Shown here one piece after another: positions 41,097-44,938 of a DNA stretch of 44,938 nt. The DNA comes from Caldifarciminota bacterium. GTDB taxonomy: Bacteria > Hydrothermota > Hydrothermia > LBFQ01. The position numbers and the translations under genes were made by a program. Below the pieces are notes generated by a model. That model did not search any database, was not told where the DNA came from, and saw only the letters and a list, made by a program, of their open reading frames with translations. The DNA lies in contig JALWZG010000081.1 in the NCBI GenBank assembly GCA_027002825.1, positions 1 through 44,938 of the forward strand. The letters run 5' to 3'. Positions within the stretch are counted from its first letter, which is position 1. Each line of letters opens with the position of its first letter.

Positions 41097-42151
41097 TTCC
41101 AAACCCCCGGTATCCTTTCGCCACACCTGTGGCACACACCTCTCTCCTTCCAAACCTCAACCACCCTGTACCCCATCCGTCCTATCAGGAGTGTACCGCA
41201 CTTCGGGCAGTAGGTGCTGGACCTCTCCGGATCGTAGACGTTCCCGACGTAGACGAACTTCAGGCCCTCCTCCTTCCCTATCTCGTAGGCCCTTATCAGG
41301 GTGGAGTGAGGGGTGGGTCTTATGTGGAGCATCTTGTAATCGGGGTGGGCGGCCGTGACGTGCCAGGGGATGTTGGGATTCACGGATGCCAGAAACCTCG
41401 CTATACCCCTCAGCTCTTCCTCCGAGTCGTTGTATCCGTCTATCACGAGGGTGGTGACCTCTATCCAAACCTTCGGCCAGATCTCACCGCCGAGGTACTC
41501 TATGTTCCGTAGGACGGGTTTGAGCCTACCCCCGGTTATATTCCTGTAGAACCCCTCGTTGAAACCCTTGAGGTCCAGGTTTACCGCGTGCAAAAGCCCG
41601 TCCATGTAATCCCAGGCGTGGTGTGTCTCAAAGCCGGAGGAGACGAAGACGTTCCTCATACCCCGCTCAACGGCGAGGACGGATATATCGCGGGCGTACT
41701 CCACCCAGACCACGGGTTCGTTATAGGTGTAGGCTATGAGACGGACGCCGTAGCTCTCGGCTGTGCGCACCACCCTTTCAGGTGGCCAATCGTAACCGAT
41801 AAACCTGTCGGCCTCACCGCTTTCAGGGTTCACGTAAAACTCCCTCAGCTGGCTTATCTCCCAGTTCTGGCAGAAGAGACATCGGAAGTTGCACCCCACC
41901 GTACCCAAGGAGAGTATACCCTCACCCGGTAGGAAGTGGTACAGGGGCTTCTTCTCCACGGGGTCCACGTGTACGGCCGCCGCCTTTCCGTAGGTGACGA
42001 GGTAGAGCTTGCCATCGTAGTTCCTCCTGACCCCGCACTTCCCCGATTCCCCCGGTTTTACGGCACACCAGTGGTGGCAGGCCACACACTGAACCCCACC
42101 CCCCCTCAGGGGTCTGTAGAGGTCGCACTCCCTCAGGGACGAAGATACCAT
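41093..42151 (-). CDS. amrS: AmrS radical SAM protein (AmmeMemoRadiSam)
   Basis: This is the radical-SAM member of the AmmeMemoRadiSam set. The 352-residue enzyme has the cluster motif C87-NFR-C91-LF-C94, an N-terminal pair of cysteine groups (CVACHHWC) and a C-terminal zinc-like CPKCG and CHRCG. GVRLIAYTYNEPVVWVEYAR and WHVTAAHPDYKM are family stretches. It is coupled to memo by an ATGA overlap. The AMMECR1 domain gene is not in the window. A TAAAAT box lies 9 bases before the ATG. Its substrate is unknown. Confidence 0.93.
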   Translation of the reverse strand: MVSSSLRECDLYRPLRGGGVQCVACHHWCAVKPGESGKCGVRRNYDGKLYLVTYGKAAAVHVDPVEKKPLYHFLPGEGILSLGTVGCNFRCLFCQNWEISQLREFYVNPESGEADRFIGYDWPPERVVRTAESYGVRLIAYTYNEPVVWVEYARDISVLAVERGMRNVFVSSGFETHHAWDYMDGLLHAVNLDLKGFNEGFYRNITGGRLKPVLRNIEYLGGEIWPKVWIEVTTLVIDGYNDSEEELRGIARFLASVNPNIPWHVTAAHPDYKMLHIRPTPHSTLIRAYEIGKEEGLKFVYVGNVYDPERSSTYCPKCGTLLIGRMGYRVVEVWKERGVCHRCGERIPGVWK

Positions 42152-42160
42152 CTGCTGCGT

Positions 42161-42166
42161 ATTTTA
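42161..42166 (-). promoter_or_regulatory. amrS-memo -10 box
   Basis: TAAAAT on the minus strand, 9 bases before ATG 42151. Confidence 0.55.
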
Positions 42167-42180
42167 AAGCCGTGGGGGTA

Positions 42181-43587
42181 TCACCTTTCGTGTTCCACCT
42201 TCAAAACCTCTATGTTCAGCAAACCTATTACGGCCATTATGGTGGCCTGCTTTTCTATGCTACCCCTCTGTAGGGCTATCCTGTAGGGACGGGCCGGAAA
42301 CTCACCGTAAACGGGGTCAACGGGAATCCAGCCGTTCCCCAGCCAGGATATGTTCCAGGCGTGGTAGTAGAACCCATCACCCTGATAGACGAGGCCTACG
42401 ACTATATCCGTCGGTATTCCGGCGGCTCTGGCGAGGGCTGCGTACAGGGTCGCATGCTCGTTGCAATCCCCGTACCTGTCCCTGAGAACCTGTTTTGCCG
42501 TGGGTATGGTCACGGAGCCCCTCTTCTCCAGGTTTGTGTAGACCCAGTCCATTATGGCCTTGGCCTTGTCAAACGGTGTCTCCTTACCCGAGGTTATCTC
42601 CTGTGCCAACCGGCGCACCTCCGGGTCGTCCACCTCCAAGAACTGTGTGGGTTGTAGGTAAACCCTCAGGCTGTCCGGTACCCTCCAGGGCATACCCTTA
42701 AAGTGTTTCTTAACCCTTTCCCAGTAGGAGTGGAAACCCTTGGGGTAGAGTACGGTTATCGCGTAGGTGTCGGCCCTGTACCACAGGATTCTCTGATTCG
42801 CTATCTCAAGACGTAGGTTTCCCTTCACCGGATAAAGCTTTATGTCAAGGCGGGTCAACCTTTTGAGGTCCCTTATCGGTTCACCCTTCGGCCTTATGGC
42901 GTAGAGGGAGAGTACGTTGAAGGGTTGGAAGGGCGCCTTTGCCCTTTCAGGAGGCTCCGCCACTATGTCCATCTTCAAGGGTTGGTTTTGGAGGACGAGT
43001 TTGCCGTCCTCCGTGTGCGCCCTGACGATTATACCCTGTGCGTCCAACTTCCAAACCCCCTCCCTCTCGGCCTCAACCTTCGCTGGCATAAAGGAGGCCA
43101 CGGATGGGTCAAAGTAGGAGTAATCCCCCTCTTTCAGAAGACCTACGGTGGCGGCGAAGACAAAGGTCTGCGGGGTTAAAAGCGGCCCGTGGAGGGGGTA
43201 TTTGAAGCTTTGGGGTGTTCCCCTTATGGGTTTGTAAGATACGTAAAAGGTGTCGTTTTTAACCTTTCCCTGTGCCTCAACCGTGGCGTCTTGTGTGGTC
43301 ATGAGGAAGGTCAAGTCCTCCACACCTCCGTTCCGGTCGATCTCGGCCCTCAGCTGGGTTCTCATCTCCTTGACCAGGCCGAGCATTATAACCTTTATGT
43401 ACATCTCCTCCTGAAACCTCCACCCGTCTGCTTTCCTGTAGGCCTTTATCTCCTCCCAACCCGCCCGTTTTCCCATCATGTAGACGCTTCCGATGAAATG
43501 GAAATCCGGTTTTTTCTCAGGTTTTTTGCCCTCTTGCGGCGTGCTGGTGCAGGAGAGCAGGATTGCGCCCAAAAGGATCTTTCGCAT
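42181..43587 (-). CDS. Transglutaminase-like lipoprotein
   Basis: The 468-residue protein has a short lipoprotein signal (MRKILLGAILLSC, Cys13). About 300 residues of strand-rich sequence of unknown role follow, then a transglutaminase-like cysteine-protease domain. Cys is in RYGDCNEHATLYAALARAAG (about 375), His in FYYHAWN, and Asp in IPVDPVYGEF. This triad usually gives proteolytic or crosslinking activity on surface proteins. It is on the opposite strand from accA, with a shared short control region. A GGAGG lies between the -10 box and the ATG but would barely be inside the transcript. Substrate is unknown. Confidence 0.88.
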   Translation of the reverse strand: MRKILLGAILLSCTSTPQEGKKPEKKPDFHFIGSVYMMGKRAGWEEIKAYRKADGWRFQEEMYIKVIMLGLVKEMRTQLRAEIDRNGGVEDLTFLMTTQDATVEAQGKVKNDTFYVSYKPIRGTPQSFKYPLHGPLLTPQTFVFAATVGLLKEGDYSYFDPSVASFMPAKVEAEREGVWKLDAQGIIVRAHTEDGKLVLQNQPLKMDIVAEPPERAKAPFQPFNVLSLYAIRPKGEPIRDLKRLTRLDIKLYPVKGNLRLEIANQRILWYRADTYAITVLYPKGFHSYWERVKKHFKGMPWRVPDSLRVYLQPTQFLEVDDPEVRRLAQEITSGKETPFDKAKAIMDWVYTNLEKRGSVTIPTAKQVLRDRYGDCNEHATLYAALARAAGIPTDIVVGLVYQGDGFYYHAWNISWLGNGWIPVDPVYGEFPARPYRIALQRGSIEKQATIMAVIGLLNIEVLKVEHER

Positions 43588-43593
43588 GCCTCC

Positions 43594-43599
43594 ATTTTA
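43594..43599 (-). promoter_or_regulatory. Transglutaminase gene -10 box
   Basis: TAAAAT on the minus strand, 6 bases before ATG 43587. Confidence 0.5.
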
Positions 43600-43600
43600 A

Positions 43601-43610
43601 GGTTGCAACC
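43601..43610. promoter_or_regulatory. Palindrome beside the transglutaminase promoter
   Basis: GGTTGCAACC, a perfect 10-base palindrome 1 base upstream of the minus -10 box. Possible operator. Confidence 0.35.
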
Positions 43611-43620
43611 GGCCATTCTC

Positions 43621-43634
43621 CCGGTGCGCACCGG
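43621..43634. promoter_or_regulatory. 14-base palindrome beside the accA promoter
   Basis: CCGGTGCGCACCGG is a perfect palindrome lying 3 bases before the accA -10 box, in the spacer and -35 area. A dimeric repressor bound here would block accA. No known operator was matched. Confidence 0.45.
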
Positions 43635-43637
43635 CGT

Positions 43638-43643
43638 TAAAAT
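43638..43643 (+). promoter_or_regulatory. accA -10 box
   Basis: TAAAAT, 10 bases before ATG 43654. Confidence 0.5.
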
Positions 43644-43653
43644 CCCTCCCCAA

Positions 43654-44613
43654 ATGAGGTACCTTGACTTTGAAAAACCCATAGGTCTTCTGGAGGAGGA
43701 GATTGAGAGGCTCAAGAAGAGGTACGAGGAGGAGCAGAACGAGGAGATTCTCCAGAGGATAAAATCCCTGGAAAAGGAGGTGAAGAGGCTGAAACACGAC
43801 ATCTTCTCCAACCTGACACGGTGGCAGATCGTCCAGCTCGCCCGTCATCCGGAAAGGCCCAAACCCCTTGACCTCATACCCTACATCTGCGAGGACTTTG
43901 TGGAGCTCCACGGGGACAGGCTTTTCGGAGACGATTCGGCCGTGGTAGCGGGTCTTGCCAAGGTGGAGGAGTACGGTGTTGTGCTTGTAGGTATACAGAA
44001 GGGAAGGGATACGGAGGAGAACCTCAAAAGGAACTTCGGCATGGCCCACCCAGAAGGGTACAGAAAGGCCATAAGGCTGTTCAACCTCGCCGACAAGCTC
44101 AAACTTCCGGTTTTAACCCTTGTCGATACGCCTGGGGCTTACCCCGGCATAGGGGCGGAGGAGAGGGGGCAGTTTTCCGCCATCGCCTACAGCATAAAGA
44201 GAATGCTTGAGCTCAGCGTTCCGAGCGTGGCCTTCATAACGGGTGAGGGGGGAAGCGGTGGGGCCCTGGCGCTCGCGGCGGCCGACAGGGTTTACATGTT
44301 GGAGTACTCCATATACTCGGTGATCTCACCGGAGGGGGCGGCCAGCATACTGTTCAAGGATGCGGGTAAGAACAAGGAAGCGGCCGAGGCCCTGAAGATA
44401 ACCGCCCAGGACCTTTACGAATTCGGCGTGATTGACGGGATAATAAAGGAACCCCTTGGAGGGGCGCACAGGGATCCCAAGACCGTGGCCCTCAGGATCA
44501 AGAGGACGTTCCTGAAGGCCTTAAAGGAGCTGAAACGGAAGTCGGCCTTCACACTTCAGAGACAAAGGTTTAAGAAATACGTCTCCATGGGTAGGTGGTT
44601 GGAGACACGCTGA
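43654..44613 (+). CDS. accA: AccA, acetyl-CoA carboxylase carboxyltransferase alpha subunit
   Basis: AccA with AccD moves the carboxyl group from biotin to acetyl-CoA, the first step of fatty-acid synthesis. The 319-residue protein has the typical coiled N-terminus (YLDFEKPIGLLEEEIERLKK) and LARHPERPKPLDLI. Crotonase-fold motifs are ELHGDRLFGDDSAVVAGLA, VDTPGAYPGIGAEERGQ and ITGEGGSGGALALAAADRVY. SPEGAASILFKDA follows. A longer in-frame start at 43189 is rejected because it crosses the opposing gene and the promoter. accD is not in the window. Confidence 0.97.
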   Translation: MRYLDFEKPIGLLEEEIERLKKRYEEEQNEEILQRIKSLEKEVKRLKHDIFSNLTRWQIVQLARHPERPKPLDLIPYICEDFVELHGDRLFGDDSAVVAGLAKVEEYGVVLVGIQKGRDTEENLKRNFGMAHPEGYRKAIRLFNLADKLKLPVLTLVDTPGAYPGIGAEERGQFSAIAYSIKRMLELSVPSVAFITGEGGSGGALALAAADRVYMLEYSIYSVISPEGAASILFKDAGKNKEAAEALKITAQDLYEFGVIDGIIKEPLGGAHRDPKTVALRIKRTFLKALKELKRKSAFTLQRQRFKKYVSMGRWLETR

Positions 44614-44632
44614 TCGGCCGAACGCTCAGGGG

Positions 44633-44638
44633 TAGAAT
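44633..44638 (+). promoter_or_regulatory. -10 box of the inositol-monophosphatase-family gene
   Basis: TAGAAT, 7 bases before ATG 44646. Confidence 0.5.
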
Positions 44639-44645
44639 CACGGCT

Positions 44646-44938
44646 ATGGATTTCAAGGAGCTGGGGGATACCGTAAAGGGAGTGATCCCGGTGGCCGAAG
44701 GGGCTGGGAGAATACTTCTGGACCACTTCGGAAGGCGGCTGAGGGTTGAGAGGAAGGGTGTGCGGGACATAGTCACGGATGCGGATATAGCGGCGGAGGA
44801 GTACATAAAGGTTGAACTACAAAGGAGGTTTCCCGGAATCCCTTTCTTCGGTGAGGGGACGGGAGGGGCGGAGGGGGGGACGAGGTGGGTGGTGGATCCG
44901 CTGGACGGCACAAAGAACTTCGCCAGGGGGCTGGAGGT
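44646..44938 (+). CDS. Inositol-monophosphatase-family protein (partial, runs off the right edge)
   Basis: Mg-dependent sugar-phosphate phosphatases of this family include SuhB, FBPase IV and PAP phosphatase. The visible 97 residues begin MDFKELGDTVKGVIPVAEGA. They hold DIVTDAD (41-47), E70 in FFGEG, and WVVDPLDGTKNF (81-92), where D84 and D87 bind metal. The C-terminal half is missing, so the exact substrate cannot be named. Translated from the sequence directly, with an ATG 7 bases after a -10 box. Confidence 0.9.
   Translation, partial: MDFKELGDTVKGVIPVAEGAGRILLDHFGRRLRVERKGVRDIVTDADIAAEEYIKVELQRRFPGIPFFGEGTGGAEGGTRWVVDPLDGTKNFARGLE

Noticed and set aside
43189-43653. Upstream extension of accA to 43189
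   Set aside because: It reads through the opposing transglutaminase gene and the promoter region. The AccA N-terminus at 43654 matches the family.
1-44938. tRNA, rRNA or riboswitch genes
   Set aside because: No cloverleaf, rRNA core or recognisable riboswitch was found; nearly all sequence is protein coding.

Overview
The window is a gene-dense, GC-rich bacterial chromosome segment with almost no non-coding DNA. No gene-free stretch reaches 300 bases, and no rRNA, tRNA, transposase or CRISPR repeat array is visible. AGG-rich arginine coding, charged proteins, an ADP-heptose-type kinase, an outer-membrane TolC-like protein and several proteins with type IX secretion (T9SS) C-terminal tags point to a thermophilic, Gram-negative (diderm) member of the FCB group or a nearby candidate phylum (WOR-3/Hydrothermae-like). 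The lineage is inference; no marker here fixes it.

Layout. Positions 1-6.9 kb (minus strand) hold a type I-B (Tneap/Cst-like) CRISPR-Cas interference operon: cas3, cas8b/cst1, a stand-alone small-subunit-like gene, cas7/cst2, cas5t and cas6 (cut by the left edge). Positions 6.9-13.9 kb hold a clade II nitrous-oxide-reductase locus. The minus arm runs cytochrome c lipoprotein, nosZ, a membrane protein, nosL, nosD. The divergent plus arm runs an unknown lipoprotein, nosF, nosY. No nosR/nosX is seen. Positions 13.9-18.6 kb (minus) hold an information-processing operon: recA, a PUR-family nucleic-acid-binding protein, dnaG, rpoD. Positions 18.6-24.9 kb (plus) hold gatA and an M50 protease, then glmL(mutL)-hutI for amino-acid degradation, then a heptose-kinase-like gene. 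Positions 24.9-34.8 kb hold a SEDS cell-wall gene, three secreted T9SS-tagged proteins, and an outer-membrane barrel/coiled-coil/TPR protein. Positions 34.8-37.2 kb hold rplO-secY-adk, a detached fragment of the spc operon. Positions 37.3-42.2 kb (minus) hold two units: amrS-memo, then sppA, epimerase and tolC-like. Positions 42.2-44.9 kb hold a transglutaminase lipoprotein, then divergent accA and a partial inositol-monophosphatase-family gene.

The most striking global signal concerns promoters. Eighteen genes that begin apparent transcription units have a TANAAT box (TATAAT, TAGAAT, TAAAAT or once TACAAT) ending only about 5-14 bases before the start codon, with no usable Shine-Dalgarno sequence. 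Most genes inside operons have GGAGG-type sites instead. This implies widespread leaderless mRNA. It was used here to choose several starts. Other points worth checking are the split Cas8/Cas11 arrangement with an AT-rich mosaic patch, a strong intrinsic terminator inside the nos operon, palindromes next to the accA and glmL promoters, and a GatA shortened by 50 residues at its N-terminus.
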